Source: JAGVPT01 sp963827085
GTDB taxonomy: Bacteria > Bacteroidota > Ignavibacteria > UBA10030 > UBA8401
DNA length: 64,000 nucleotides
Direction of reading: 5' to 3'
Assembly: GCA_963827085.1 (NCBI GenBank)
Contig: CAWGZY010000005.1
Location: forward strand, 124,001-188,000
Numbering within the stretch: the first letter of the stretch is position 1; the number at the start of each line of letters is the position of its first letter. Shown one piece after another: positions 52,932 to 61,302 of this stretch. Under the pieces are notes generated by a model. It was not told the DNA's origin. It ran no database searches and saw only the letters and a list, made by a program, of their open reading frames with translations. Made by a program: the position numbers and the translations under genes.

Positions 52932-53693
52932 ATGGTCATAGACATAGAAAATCAAGTTGCCATAGTTACCGGCGGGTCGCGGGGAATTGGTGCCGCCGCC
53001 GCCATTATTTTAGCTAAAGCAGGCGCGAATGTAGTATTCACCTACAACAGCAATGAAAAAGCAGCTAAAGAAGTTCAAGACGAGATTGTTTCGTTGGGGC
53101 GGAAATGCATCATGATGAAAGCGAACGTTTCCAGGCCGAAGAATGCAAAAAAAGTGGCAGAAAAAGCAATTCAGAAATTTGGGCAGATCGACATCCTCGT
53201 AAACAATGCGGGCATTTGGACCTATGGCGAAATTGGAAAGATCTCCGAGGAAGTGTGGCACGAGACGATGGAGATCAATCTCGACGGCACATTCTATATG
53301 ATTAATGCTGTCGTCCCATATATGAAGAAACGCCATTTTGGAAAGATCATAAACATCTCGAGTACCGCTGGTCAGCGCGGAGAAGCATTTCACTCTCACT
53401 ATGCAGCGACAAAAGGGGCTATCATTTCACTCACGAAATCGCTTTCTACAGAGCTTGGCGTTTACAACATCAACGTGAATAGCGTCGCGCCGGGGTGGGT
53501 AAAAACCGACATGAGCATGGAAGCGCTCCGCAACCCGAGGTTAATGGATGAAGTCGTGAAGGGAATTCCGCTTGGGCGAATTCCAACTGGAGACGATATA
53601 GCCGGACCGATTCTTTTTTTGGCCTCAGATTTGGCCCGGCATATCACGGGCGAAATTTTAAACGTAAACGGCGGCAGTGTTTTAGTCGGCTGA
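52932..53693 (+). CDS. short-chain dehydrogenase/reductase (FabG-like)
   Basis: A 253-residue NAD(P)-dependent oxidoreductase. The Rossmann motif is VTGGSRGIGAAAA (about 14), NNAGIW (about 92), catalytic Ser in NISSTAG (about 143) and YxxxK in SHYAATKGA (about 157). Ends with the usual C-terminal NGGSVLVG. It resembles 3-oxoacyl-ACP reductases, but the lack of fatty-acid genes nearby leaves substrate open. It diverges from fur across a 280 bp region containing several palindromes, so it could be iron-regulated, which is inference. Confidence 0.9.
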   Translation: MVIDIENQVAIVTGGSRGIGAAAAIILAKAGANVVFTYNSNEKAAKEVQDEIVSLGRKCIMMKANVSRPKNAKKVAEKAIQKFGQIDILVNNAGIWTYGEIGKISEEVWHETMEINLDGTFYMINAVVPYMKKRHFGKIINISSTAGQRGEAFHSHYAATKGAIISLTKSLSTELGVYNINVNSVAPGWVKTDMSMEALRNPRLMDEVVKGIPLGRIPTGDDIAGPILFLASDLARHITGEILNVNGGSVLVG

Positions 53694-53721
53694 GAAATTT
53701 CTGGTCAATGACAAAAACATC

Positions 53722-54555
53722 TTGAAGCTGACGGGGAAAGCCAATCGTTTCTATCTTTTATTGGTATCGGTTCTCTTTGTCTTGTTATGTTCTGAGGCCT
53801 TAGTCCGTTTAGGGCTAAAGACCCAGTTCTACATTTGGGAATTCAATATAGATTTAAGATATGCGGTGTTTGGTGTCATCTGCTACTTTTTCAGCAGGAA
53901 ATTCCAGGTCGGATTTAACCTTGCAAAGATCGGAATACGAAGCTGGGATTGGCCGACAAACCTTCTGGCTTTTTTTTCTCCGATCGGGCTTTTTGGTCTC
54001 CTCATCGTGGCAGGGATTTTATTCAAGGCAACTTCGTACCAAGGAGTTGAGAATTCCGCCACCTTTTTGTTAGCGACAGCTTTTGATATTCCTGCCACGT
54101 TTTTCTTTTCGATTACAACGGTCCTTTTGGAAGAGATAGTTTTTAGAGGCTTCGTATTTAGGGCGATTTCAAAGAAAGAAAGCTTTGTCCTACCCGCGCT
54201 TCTTACTTCAGGCTTGTGGGCGCTAATGTCATTTAGCAATGGCTTCCAAATTCAGAATTCGAATCTTGGGTCAATTTTTGTCGGATTCCTCAATTTGACC
54301 TCAATTGGATTCGTTTGTTCTGCATTGCTTTTGTTCTCGAAATCGATTTGGTCAAGCTATTCGTTTAGGCTTGGCCTTTTGGTTTTTTCAACTGCACTCT
54401 TATGCGGAAAACAGGACGAAACAAACTCTTTCTTTATTACAAATTTGGCCTCTTTTTCCAACAGCGGAATTTTGCTTTCTCTCCTCAACTTTATTTTTGC
54501 ATCCTTCATATTTAAAATCCACAAAAACCGCCAAAAATCTGCTATTCTTCAGTAA
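53722..54555 (+). CDS. degenerate CPBP-family membrane protein
   Basis: A 277-residue protein with about seven hydrophobic segments, probably started by TTG at 53722 since no ATG occurs early in the frame. The first CPBP/Rce1 motif is present: LLEEIVFRGFVFRA (EExxxR, about residue 137). The two later motifs that normally contain His are changed: the region where FxxxH is expected reads LMSFSNGF, and the third motif region reads SSYSFRLGL. The protein has no His in its membrane part, so protease activity is doubtful. Follows the SDR gene by 28 bp. Confidence 0.65.
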   Translation: MKLTGKANRFYLLLVSVLFVLLCSEALVRLGLKTQFYIWEFNIDLRYAVFGVICYFFSRKFQVGFNLAKIGIRSWDWPTNLLAFFSPIGLFGLLIVAGILFKATSYQGVENSATFLLATAFDIPATFFFSITTVLLEEIVFRGFVFRAISKKESFVLPALLTSGLWALMSFSNGFQIQNSNLGSIFVGFLNLTSIGFVCSALLLFSKSIWSSYSFRLGLLVFSTALLCGKQDETNSFFITNLASFSNSGILLSLLNFIFASFIFKIHKNRQKSAILQ

Positions 54556-54608
54556 ATCGGGCTCCTCACGCATACCCTCAAAAACACACCATTTTCGCAA
54601 GTTTTTCC

Positions 54609-54666
54609 TTGACTCTGTTCAGAAAATATCTTTATCTTATAGCCAGAAAGGGTTAAGTGAACCCTT
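54609..54666 (+). promoter_or_regulatory. promoter and palindrome before the deoxyhypusine-synthase-like gene
   Basis: TTGACT (54609-54614), 17 bp, TTATCT (54632-54637) gives a good sigma-70-type promoter. Downstream, AAGGGTT-AAGTG-AACCCTT (54648-54666) is a perfect 7 bp palindrome placed near the expected transcription start, as an operator would be. Confidence 0.5.
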
Positions 54667-54684
54667 AAAAGGAAAAGACTAAGG

Positions 54685-55797
54685 ATGGCTTCTAAGTCAA
54701 GGTATTTAAAAGGCAGGGCAATAGTTCCCGAACTTATTGCAAAAAATGCCCGAATTGTTGAGCTTGTTGACGATTTTTTTCAGGCATTTAATGCAGGCCG
54801 ACTGCGAGGAGCTTGCCAACTTTTTGTAAAAAAATATCTCGTTCCTGATGTTACGGTCGGGATGACGATTACCGGCGCATTAACGCCTGCCGGCCTGGGG
54901 GGATCGTGCATCGTTCCTCTTATGAAAGCCGGTTTTGTTGATTGGATTGTAAGCACAGGTGCGAATTTGTATCACGATACCCATTTTGCTATTGGAAAAA
55001 CGCTTCACCAGGGAAGTCCTTTTATCGATGACAGGGTATTACGGCGTGAAGGTGTTATCCGGATTTATGACATTTTGTTCGATTATGACGTTCTACTATC
55101 AACAGATGCATTCTATCGAAAAATAATCATGTCTCCGGAATTTCAAAAGCCGTTGAGCACCGCTGAATTCCATTTCAAGGTGGGCAAATATGTCTACCGG
55201 CGTGAAAAAGCCCTGGGGATTAAAAGAAGCAGTGTCTTGGCCTCCGCCTACAAATATGGCGTACCGATCTATACTTCCTCACCTGCCGACAGTTCAATAG
55301 GAATGAATGTGGCGGAGCAACAAATTGCCGGCAATATGCTAAGTTTTGACACGCTCGCGGACGTGAATGAGACTGCCTCCATTGTCTTTAACGCGAAGAG
55401 AAGCGGTGGGAAGAGTGCCGTATTGGTCTTTGGCGGCGGTTCCCCTAAGAATTTTATCCTGCAAACTGAACCGCAAATACAGGAAGTGCTCGGAATTGAG
55501 GAAAAAGGCCACGATTATTTTATTCAGATCACGGATGCGCGTCCTGATACAGGCGGACTTTCGGGTGCGACGCCGTCCGAGGCTGTGAGCTGGGGAAAAA
55601 TTGACCCCGATAAACTGCCGGATACCGTCGTGGCGTATCTCGATTCGACCATCGCGATGCCGATCCTCACATCGTATGCTCTTGCAAAGCACAAACCGCG
55701 GAAGTTGAAACGTCTGGTCGATCATAGAGTTGAGAATCTTGAAAAGCTGAAAAAGGAATATTTCAGGGTGAAAGATAAACGTAAGTATGCAACATAA
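54685..55797 (+). CDS. bacterial deoxyhypusine-synthase-like protein
   Basis: A 370-residue NAD-binding enzyme of the deoxyhypusine synthase family. The catalytic block SGATPSEAVSWGKI (about residues 298-311) retains the Lys that forms the covalent aminobutyl intermediate. Other family blocks: VGMTITGALTPAGLGG, STGANLYHDTHFA, SSPADSSIGMN, and VFGGGSPKNF. In eukaryotes and archaea the enzyme modifies eIF5A, which bacteria lack; bacterial homologs can make homospermidine or act on unknown substrates. Length is similar to the true enzyme. A Lys-rich histone H1-like gene follows 55 bp downstream. Confidence 0.88.
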   Translation: MASKSRYLKGRAIVPELIAKNARIVELVDDFFQAFNAGRLRGACQLFVKKYLVPDVTVGMTITGALTPAGLGGSCIVPLMKAGFVDWIVSTGANLYHDTHFAIGKTLHQGSPFIDDRVLRREGVIRIYDILFDYDVLLSTDAFYRKIIMSPEFQKPLSTAEFHFKVGKYVYRREKALGIKRSSVLASAYKYGVPIYTSSPADSSIGMNVAEQQIAGNMLSFDTLADVNETASIVFNAKRSGGKSAVLVFGGGSPKNFILQTEPQIQEVLGIEEKGHDYFIQITDARPDTGGLSGATPSEAVSWGKIDPDKLPDTVVAYLDSTIAMPILTSYALAKHKPRKLKRLVDHRVENLEKLKKEYFRVKDKRKYAT

Positions 55798-55806
55798 ACT
55801 AAAACC

Positions 55807-55825
55807 TGTCAGATGTAATCTGACA
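55807..55825. repeat. 8 bp hairpin between DHS-like and histone H1-like genes
   Basis: TGTCAGAT-GTA-ATCTGACA, a perfect stem right after the DHS-like stop. It is followed by only a short T-run at 55835-55839, so it may partly terminate or regulate read-through into the next gene. Confidence 0.5.
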
Positions 55826-55852
55826 TAACACTAACTTTTTGAGGAGGTATCA

Positions 55853-56059
55853 ATGAGCCGATTCAGCGAACTTGTAGATCTTGTCCATAGTTTTGAGAAA
55901 GATTTCATAAAATTCTACGACAAAGGGAATAAATCTGCCGGGACACGCGTGCGGAAGTCAATGAATGAACTGAAGAGGAAGGCGCAGGAAATCCGGAAAG
56001 AGGTCCAGGAAGTAAAAGCGCAAGCGAAAGAAGACGTTCCTACTACTCCCGCGATGTAA
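55853..56059 (+). CDS. histone H1-like DNA-associated protein
   Basis: A 68-residue basic, helical protein. The stretch KFYDKGNKSAGTRVRKSMNE (about residues 22-41) matches the N-terminal part of Hc1-type bacterial histone-like proteins (as in Chlamydia and FCB bacteria), but the Lys/Ala/Pro-rich tail of longer members is missing. It would bind DNA or organise the nucleoid, or act as a small regulator. A very strong ribosome-binding site (GAGGAGG, 8 bp before ATG) suggests high expression. A perfect terminator follows. Confidence 0.8.
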   Translation: MSRFSELVDLVHSFEKDFIKFYDKGNKSAGTRVRKSMNELKRKAQEIRKEVQEVKAQAKEDVPTTPAM

Positions 56060-56078
56060 TTGTTGGTTATCGTATTGA

Positions 56079-56115
56079 GAACAACGGAGGTTATCCTCCG
56101 TTGTTCTTGTTTTTT
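56079..56115 (+). terminator. Rho-independent terminator of the histone H1-like gene
   Basis: GAACAACGGAGG-TTAT-CCTCCGTTGTTC, a perfect 12 bp stem with tetraloop, followed by TTGTTTTTT. Confidence 0.92.
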
Positions 56116-56193
56116 CCCTTTACCCCGCTTTTTGCCCTTAGGCCTTTCCTTCAGTATATTTCCTTGGAACATATCATCGCAGAGCTCGTCTAA

Positions 56194-56820
56194 ATGGGTG
56201 AATCCAATAACATACCGCGGCGGATGGTCAACCAAGCAGTTGTTCGCGCTTCCGATTCTTCTCTTGACGAAAAGAGCGACGATGTTCTCATCACCCTTTT
56301 TCAGAGCGGTGAAGAGGAAGTGTTCCGTATTCTCGTCGAGCGATACACTCAACGGGTGAGAAATCTGATTTATTCTATATTTAACGAAGCGTCACTCGTC
56401 GACGATATCGCCCAGGAAGTTTTTATCAGGGTCTACGAAGCATTGCCGAGGTTCAGGTTTGAATCGTCGTTCTACACATGGTTGTACCGGATAACAGTCA
56501 ACAAAAGCAGGGACGAACTGCGCAAGAGGAAAACGCGAAAATTCTTTTCCCTTCACTCCATGCTTGATGCGTCGAGCGAGGAACTTCAGTCGAAAATCCG
56601 GGTATTCCCTGAAGATGGTTCAGCAAAGGAGCTAGTCAGCAAGGGATTGCAACAGCTTCCCGAAAAATTCCGGATCCCGATCATCTTAAAAGATATCGAC
56701 GGATTATCGTATGAAGAAATGGCGGAAATAATGCAGTGTGAGGTCGGCACGGTGAAGTCGCGGCTTTCGCGGGGCCGCGCAATGCTGCGAAGGATTTTGG
56801 GAGCATTGCTTGATGCGTAA
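56194..56820 (+). CDS. ECF-type RNA polymerase sigma factor
   Basis: A 208-residue sigma-70-family (group 4) factor. Region 2 (about 45-110) shows ILVERYTQRVRNLIYSIF, DDIAQEVFIRVYEALPRF and SFYTWLYRITVNKSRDELRK; region 4 (about 150-203) shows LPEKFRIPIILKDIDGLSYE, EEMAEIMQ and GTVKSRLSRGRAMLRR. It is of the RpoE/SigW type that responds to envelope stress. Cognate anti-sigma gene follows after 24 bp with the same direction. ATG at 56194. Confidence 0.93.
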   Translation: MGESNNIPRRMVNQAVVRASDSSLDEKSDDVLITLFQSGEEEVFRILVERYTQRVRNLIYSIFNEASLVDDIAQEVFIRVYEALPRFRFESSFYTWLYRITVNKSRDELRKRKTRKFFSLHSMLDASSEELQSKIRVFPEDGSAKELVSKGLQQLPEKFRIPIILKDIDGLSYEEMAEIMQCEVGTVKSRLSRGRAMLRRILGALLDA

Positions 56821-56844
56821 TGATTGTTAAGGAGGAACGGCACC

Positions 56845-58284
56845 ATGAAATCAATTTCTACAAAAGAATTACAACGGATGTTGTCTCTTTATCTGGACGG
56901 TGCGCTTGATGAAGAGGACAGGAATCGTTTTGAGGAATATCTTGCGAGCAACCCCGGTGCTGCGTCGGAATTGCACCTTTGGAAAAAACAGCAGCAGCTG
57001 TTGAAATCGAAACGGGGCGTTCAGCCGAACGAGTGGTTCTGGCAAAAACTGTCTGTCCGGCTCGAGCAACAGAGGAGCAAGCCCGAAACCGCCTATCCGT
57101 TTGCCCGGAAATATGTGCCGCTCGCTGCGTCCCTTGCCGTATTAATTGCTGCGTTCGGCGGGATGGTCGTGTTTCAGCAGCGAACGTTGTTGACGAAATT
57201 TTTTTCTGAGAAAAAAGAGCAAGTGCAACAGCTTTATCAGGGGAATGTTTTACAAGGCAAACTTTTGCCGCTCTTTGCCAATCTCGACAAAGATCAAGTT
57301 TTGCAATTTGCCTTTTTTGGAACTTTACCCCTCGATGCACAGGCTGAAACCGCTTTGCGGGTCGATGAAAGCAAAGAGAACGGCACCCGGATTGAATTTT
57401 CTAAAAACGAAGCACAACGGCATCCTCCGGTTACGGTGGAACAATTTTGCAGAGAAATCGACGCCACTCCCGCGCAGCACCGGTCGGTCGATTCGATCTT
57501 GTCAACAGCGAGGGACAAGATTCAGGAATCGGTTTTCTTAGGAGAAAACAAATCACTTGCAGTGCACGCCGACCTTGCTTCGTTCAACCGTGCGATGATG
57601 TCAAACATCGCTGCGAGTTTAGAATCACCGCAGCGAAAGAAGTTTCAGAGATTTCTTGCGGCGTCGGGATCGCCGTACACATTTGTTATCGCCTCATCAC
57701 CCCAGGCAGCTCCCCCTATGCCGGAGTCGCGAATGCCTCGTCTCCCCGGGATGGAACAATTTGTTGTGATAACTCCGGATAGTTGTACGATTGCCCGTGT
57801 AAAAATTGACCTTCAGCAACTTCAACGCAATGAAGCTTTGACAGCTCAGGAAGTCCGGTCGATGAACGAAAGGACGCATGCGTTGATTCGAGAATTCGCC
57901 GAACATGCGCACGGGCCGAAGAAACCGAATTCGCCGCTCAGTGTTTTTTCCGGCTCGGATTATTTCAGCATTAAAGTGGAGGATAATGCTCTGGAACCTC
58001 CGCCTGATGCCATGCCTTTTGAAGTCATTGCGCGTGCTCCCCGGGCAGTTCAATTCCAATATGAACTGCATCAGCTGCCCGGCGGTCCAAATATCTTCAA
58101 CGAAGATTCCGAGAGTGCGGACCATTTTTTCGAGAACACTTCTCCTCCCGGTGCATGGAGACAAACTACAACGCAAAATCGTAACATAGACCTTGATTCC
58201 GTGATCAGCGCTCCACGAGACAGGAAGGCTCGGCCGCAAACGGATCAAAACAAAAAGAAGTACAAAAATCCGTTTGAGTTATAG
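56845..58284 (+). CDS. membrane anti-sigma factor without zinc-finger Cys
   Basis: About 479 residues from the ATG at 56845, chosen for TAAGGAGGA 9 bp upstream. The N-terminal about 60 residues (LSLYLDGALDEEDRNRFEEY) form an anti-sigma domain that normally binds the ECF factor; it lacks the HxxxCxxC of zinc-finger types. One membrane helix lies at about 92-115, so about 365 residues face the periplasm. That part is Gln/Pro-rich and unrecognised, and could sense envelope damage. Operon with the upstream sigma gene indicates a cognate pair. Confidence 0.85.
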   Translation: MKSISTKELQRMLSLYLDGALDEEDRNRFEEYLASNPGAASELHLWKKQQQLLKSKRGVQPNEWFWQKLSVRLEQQRSKPETAYPFARKYVPLAASLAVLIAAFGGMVVFQQRTLLTKFFSEKKEQVQQLYQGNVLQGKLLPLFANLDKDQVLQFAFFGTLPLDAQAETALRVDESKENGTRIEFSKNEAQRHPPVTVEQFCREIDATPAQHRSVDSILSTARDKIQESVFLGENKSLAVHADLASFNRAMMSNIAASLESPQRKKFQRFLAASGSPYTFVIASSPQAAPPMPESRMPRLPGMEQFVVITPDSCTIARVKIDLQQLQRNEALTAQEVRSMNERTHALIREFAEHAHGPKKPNSPLSVFSGSDYFSIKVEDNALEPPPDAMPFEVIARAPRAVQFQYELHQLPGGPNIFNEDSESADHFFENTSPPGAWRQTTTQNRNIDLDSVISAPRDRKARPQTDQNKKKYKNPFEL

Positions 58285-58533
58285 GCCGTCGTTGCCGGCG
58301 GAGCTATATTCTACGATCAAATCCATTCAGCGCAAAACATGCATTTACTTTGCGCCGCTGAGCGAGTAGATAATTCCGGGAAAAATTTTTATCGCGCAGA
58401 GAGTCGAGGTTGTTCGCATGTTTCTCATAATGGAATAATGATGGGGGAGGGGGATTTTTTGCAATGGTGTTGTTGCAGGGAGAGTAAGGGGAAAATTCGG
58501 TGAGAGTTTTATCAAATAATTAGCATAGAACGA

Positions 58534-58570
58534 AAAAAACCCATCACGAAAGTATCATGATGGGTTTTTT
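58534..58570 (-). terminator. Rho-independent terminator after rpsU
   Basis: AAAAAACCCATCA ... TGATGGGTTTTTT with an 11-base loop; directly follows the rpsU stop on the - strand and is symmetric, so it may also end transcripts from the left. Confidence 0.85.
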
Positions 58571-58571
58571 A

Positions 58572-58769
58572 TTACATCTTTTCTTCTGCATCCGCACGCT
58601 GCGAGCGCCGAATGGCTTTAACCTTCTTCATTCGTTTCTTCACAGATGGTTTCGTGAAAAACGTGCGCTTCTTGAATTCCTTCAATACGCCCGACCGCTC
58701 ATATTTTTTTTTGAAGCGTTTTAAAGCACGGTCGATCGGTTCATTTTCATTAACAACTATACCGACCAA
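58572..58769 (-). CDS. rpsU: 30S ribosomal protein S21
   Basis: A 65-residue basic ribosomal protein that aids translation initiation. The sequence VGIVVNENEPIDRALKRFKK matches S21 directly. There is no ATG; of two in-frame TTG codons the one at 58769 gives the typical (M)VGI start and sits 9 bp after GGAGG, whereas the one at 58775 would be only 3 bp away. The C-terminal half (VKKRMKKVKAIRRSQR) is the usual basic tail. Followed by its own terminator. Confidence 0.9.
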   Translation of the reverse strand: MVGIVVNENEPIDRALKRFKKKYERSGVLKEFKKRTFFTKPSVKKRMKKVKAIRRSQRADAEEKM

Positions 58770-58814
58770 AAACAATCACCTCCTCAAATTTGCACTAAGA
58801 TCAACTGTCCCAAT

Positions 58815-59186
58815 TTATTCCGCCGGCAGGTTTTCAATTAACCGACGCGACCCAAGCTTCTCAAACGTGACAAGAATGGCCCGTCCGCCGCTCGAGGTCT
58901 TTTCCTTTGCGGTGACTTTTCCCATATCGTCCCAATCGGAATGATAGATCAATTCTCCGACCGTATAACTCCGTTCCGGTGAATAGCTGATGCAGTCTTC
59001 TTTGCTGAATTTTATGACGTTATTTGCCGACGGGCTTTTCAAGGTATCTATCATAGTGCTGTGATGGCACCGGGTACATCGGTACCACACCTTGTTCCCC
59101 TCGCCCTCCATTGAACCCACAATGGCCATTTTGGCCTCTTTGTTGCAAGAAACACAAAAATGCAATACGTATTTTGTTTTACTCAT
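58815..59186 (-). CDS. zinc-ribbon protein of unknown function
   Basis: A 123-residue cytoplasmic protein. Two Cys pairs, FCVSCNKEAK (residues 11-14) and YRCTRCHHST (about 37-40), form a probable zinc ribbon. The C-terminal about 55 residues (SYTVGELIYHSDWDDMGKVT and VTFEKLGSRRLIENL) look like a small Tudor/SH3-like barrel, as found at the end of UvrD/PcrA helicases and CarD-type proteins, suggesting a nucleic-acid or RNA-polymerase contact. No family assigned. Upstream of rpsU, same direction, 45 bp apart. Confidence 0.75.
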   Translation of the reverse strand: MSKTKYVLHFCVSCNKEAKMAIVGSMEGEGNKVWYRCTRCHHSTMIDTLKSPSANNVIKFSKEDCISYSPERSYTVGELIYHSDWDDMGKVTAKEKTSSGGRAILVTFEKLGSRRLIENLPAE

Positions 59187-59419
59187 CAGTAAAACTCCCT
59201 TCGCCTTCGAAAAGCTTTTGAGTCAAATGAAAAACGTCACGATGAAAAATTGGCAGGTAAAGCAACCTCGAAGAGTTATGGTTGTCTGCAATTCATTCTT
59301 AAAATTAATGAAAGAATGCCTGTAAGTCAAGCATATTTTTGGATGCTTGTAATCGGTTTTTGCGGTTCCATGGAAGAGAATGTTGGTGCAAATTCGCTTT
59401 TTCTACTTAACGTTCTTTG

Positions 59420-59448
59420 TTGATATTCGACTCATTTTATGGTAAATT
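59420..59448 (+). promoter_or_regulatory. tRNA promoter
   Basis: TTGATA (59420-59425), 17 bp spacer, TAAATT (59443-59448), 18 bp before the mature tRNA. Close to sigma-70 consensus. Confidence 0.6.
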
Positions 59449-59466
59449 CTTTGCATTAAAGGTATC

Positions 59467-59540
59467 GGGCCCTTAGCTCAGTTGGTTAGAGCAGCTGACT
59501 CATAATCAGCGGGTCGCAGGTTCAAGTCCTGCAGGGCCCA
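59467..59540 (+). tRNA. tRNA with CAU anticodon (Ile2 or elongator Met)
   Basis: Complete cloverleaf: acceptor GGGCCCT/AGGGCCC, D stem GCTC/GAGC, anticodon stem GCTGA/TCAGC with loop CTCATAA (anticodon CAT), T stem GCAGG/CCTGC, discriminator A, no encoded CCA. C4-G69 and C5-G68 pairs and the sequence CCCTTAGCTCAG resemble tRNA-Ile2, whose anticodon C is changed to lysidine by TilS to read AUA. Elongator Met is the alternative. Confidence 0.9.
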
Positions 59541-59738
59541 CTTTCACACATATCTTCTTACTCTCCCCATACGGTCGATTTCCGACTGCCCTAAGATTTT
59601 GTTCTTATGAAGTAATTACCAGGGGGTAAACAAACGCTGGTCAGGCGCCAAAAGAATGAAAGCATATGAACAAAACAACTTTTTCGACTATTCGAGTTCA
59701 CTATATTCTGCGATGAGTATCAGAGCAGGGATAAGTTT

Positions 59739-60494
59739 ATGACGGAAAATGACAAGGATATTGAACTCCTTCAGTCTGATCCCCACACTCTCATTCTGAA
59801 ATATCAGGAGACTGTCAAAATCATCGTGAAGAAGTATATTCTCGCGGGGGTATTCAGATCGTCAGATTTCGAAGATATCGTGCAGGATATTAACTCGGCA
59901 CTTCTCAGTAAGATTCCGGCTATGCAGATCCAGTATAACGGGATGTCGCTATTCAGAACTTATTTCTCTGTTATTGTCCGTAATATTTGTATGAAAGAGC
60001 ATGCCAAAATTAACAGGGAGGTCACAATAGAGCAAGAAGACATCACCGGTCTCATCGATCGGGCTTGTATTGAGGAGAAAATTGTCTTTGAAAAAGAGGT
60101 TCAGCGATTCAGGGCAATTCTAAGCCTTTACTATAGACAACGGGCAAAACTTTTGTTTTGTCTGAAACTGCATTATAGAATCCCATTGACCCCTGAAGAC
60201 ATCAATTTATGGTATCCGAAGTGCAGCTCTTCGGACCGCATCATGTTGTTAAAAAATTTTGGAAAAAATTTCGACGGGAAAGATGATATTGAAATCTACC
60301 AGCTCATAACCCCCCTCATGAATGAAAATGAAAATAAATCCAATTCCGTTGATGCTGTAAGGAAATGGACCGATTCTAAAATTCATGAAATTATTCAATT
60401 GTTGAACGGAAATCCCAAAAAGTTGAATTACACTGAAGACACGTTGAAGACCCTTGTGGATGATTTTTTTTCTCCATTTTTACTTGAAAAATGA
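59739..60494 (+). CDS. divergent sigma-70-like protein
   Basis: A 251-residue protein. Its N-terminal half (about 10-95) resembles sigma region 2: LILKYQETVKIIVKKYI, SDFEDIVQDINSALLSKI and LFRTYFSVIVRNICMKEH. The normal region 4 helix-turn-helix is not recognisable; instead the C-terminal half contains LHYRIPLTPEDINLWYPKCS and a later AVRKWTDSKIHEIIQLL. Overlap of its stop with the next ATG (ATGA) shows coupling to a zinc-finger anti-sigma protein. It would be an alternative sigma factor, or a sigma-derived regulator that no longer contacts -35 DNA normally. Confidence 0.72.
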   Translation: MTENDKDIELLQSDPHTLILKYQETVKIIVKKYILAGVFRSSDFEDIVQDINSALLSKIPAMQIQYNGMSLFRTYFSVIVRNICMKEHAKINREVTIEQEDITGLIDRACIEEKIVFEKEVQRFRAILSLYYRQRAKLLFCLKLHYRIPLTPEDINLWYPKCSSSDRIMLLKNFGKNFDGKDDIEIYQLITPLMNENENKSNSVDAVRKWTDSKIHEIIQLLNGNPKKLNYTEDTLKTLVDDFFSPFLLEK

Positions 60495-61294
60495 TATATA
60501 TATACGGAGTGAATCGGAATAAAAGGGTGATAGGTTCGTTCATGGTAAAGGTGAACAAATTGTTCGGTGAAGACACTCATTTAAGTGATGAAGCTCTTGC
60601 TCTTTACGTCGATGCTCTCATACTGAATAAGGTCTACTTATTACCAGGGGCACTTCTTGGACATGTCGACGATTGTCAAAAATGCAAATCGGAAATTGTT
60701 GAGGCTTTGTCGCTTGTTGAGGAACAAGCATACGGCGCCAAAGGACCGCACCCATATTTAGGCAAGAAAGTTGAGTCAACGCCGGCGAGGTTTTCATTAT
60801 TTTATCGCATGGCTGCAGTTTTCCTTATTGGAATAAGTCTGGCATTTTTTTTCTATTTTTTCCGACCCATGAAGGATGACCATACCGCCGTAATCGACTC
60901 GATACGGTCAATGCAGATCGCTCATCCAGAAATCCGGAAAAGCCCGATAAAAGAAGGCGACGAGGTCAATCAACAAAAAAACCTCGCGGATAATTTTTCC
61001 GCATCACCAAATTTGGAGAATCTTGTAAATTCTGTATCACGGTCTGAGTCGCCTCTTATTATCTCACCTAAGAACAACGCAGATGTAGGTCGAGAGATAT
61101 TGTTCGAATGGAAAGTTCAGGAGGTTGGGTCCGTACGTTTCACGATCTTTTCGAACAGAGAAGAAGTGCTAAAAGCCATTACGCTCAACAAAACGAAATT
61201 GGTCTTTTCAGGAAAGCTTGATCCTGGGTTATACTATTGGAAGCTTGAGCGCAAGGACGAGTTGTTATATATTGGGAAATTTTTTGTACGATGA
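60491..61294 (+). CDS. zinc-finger (zf-HC2-like) membrane anti-sigma protein
   Basis: 267 residues from the ATG at 60491 that overlaps the sigma stop; an internal ATG at 60542 (MVKVNKLFGE) is also possible. HVDDCQKCKSEIVEA (about residues 57-71) supplies the H-x3-C-x2-C zinc anti-sigma motif. One membrane helix is at about 109-129 (VFLIGISLAFFFYFF). The periplasmic part ends in a small Ig-like region (IISPKNNADVGREILFEWKV ... YWKLER). Expected to hold the upstream sigma-like protein at the membrane until proteolysis. Its end lies 8 bp from the convergent TPR-CHAT gene. Confidence 0.85.
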   Translation: MIYIYGVNRNKRVIGSFMVKVNKLFGEDTHLSDEALALYVDALILNKVYLLPGALLGHVDDCQKCKSEIVEALSLVEEQAYGAKGPHPYLGKKVESTPARFSLFYRMAAVFLIGISLAFFFYFFRPMKDDHTAVIDSIRSMQIAHPEIRKSPIKEGDEVNQQKNLADNFSASPNLENLVNSVSRSESPLIISPKNNADVGREILFEWKVQEVGSVRFTIFSNREEVLKAITLNKTKLVFSGKLDPGLYYWKLERKDELLYIGKFFVR

Positions 61295-61302
61295 ACGGTG
61301 AC

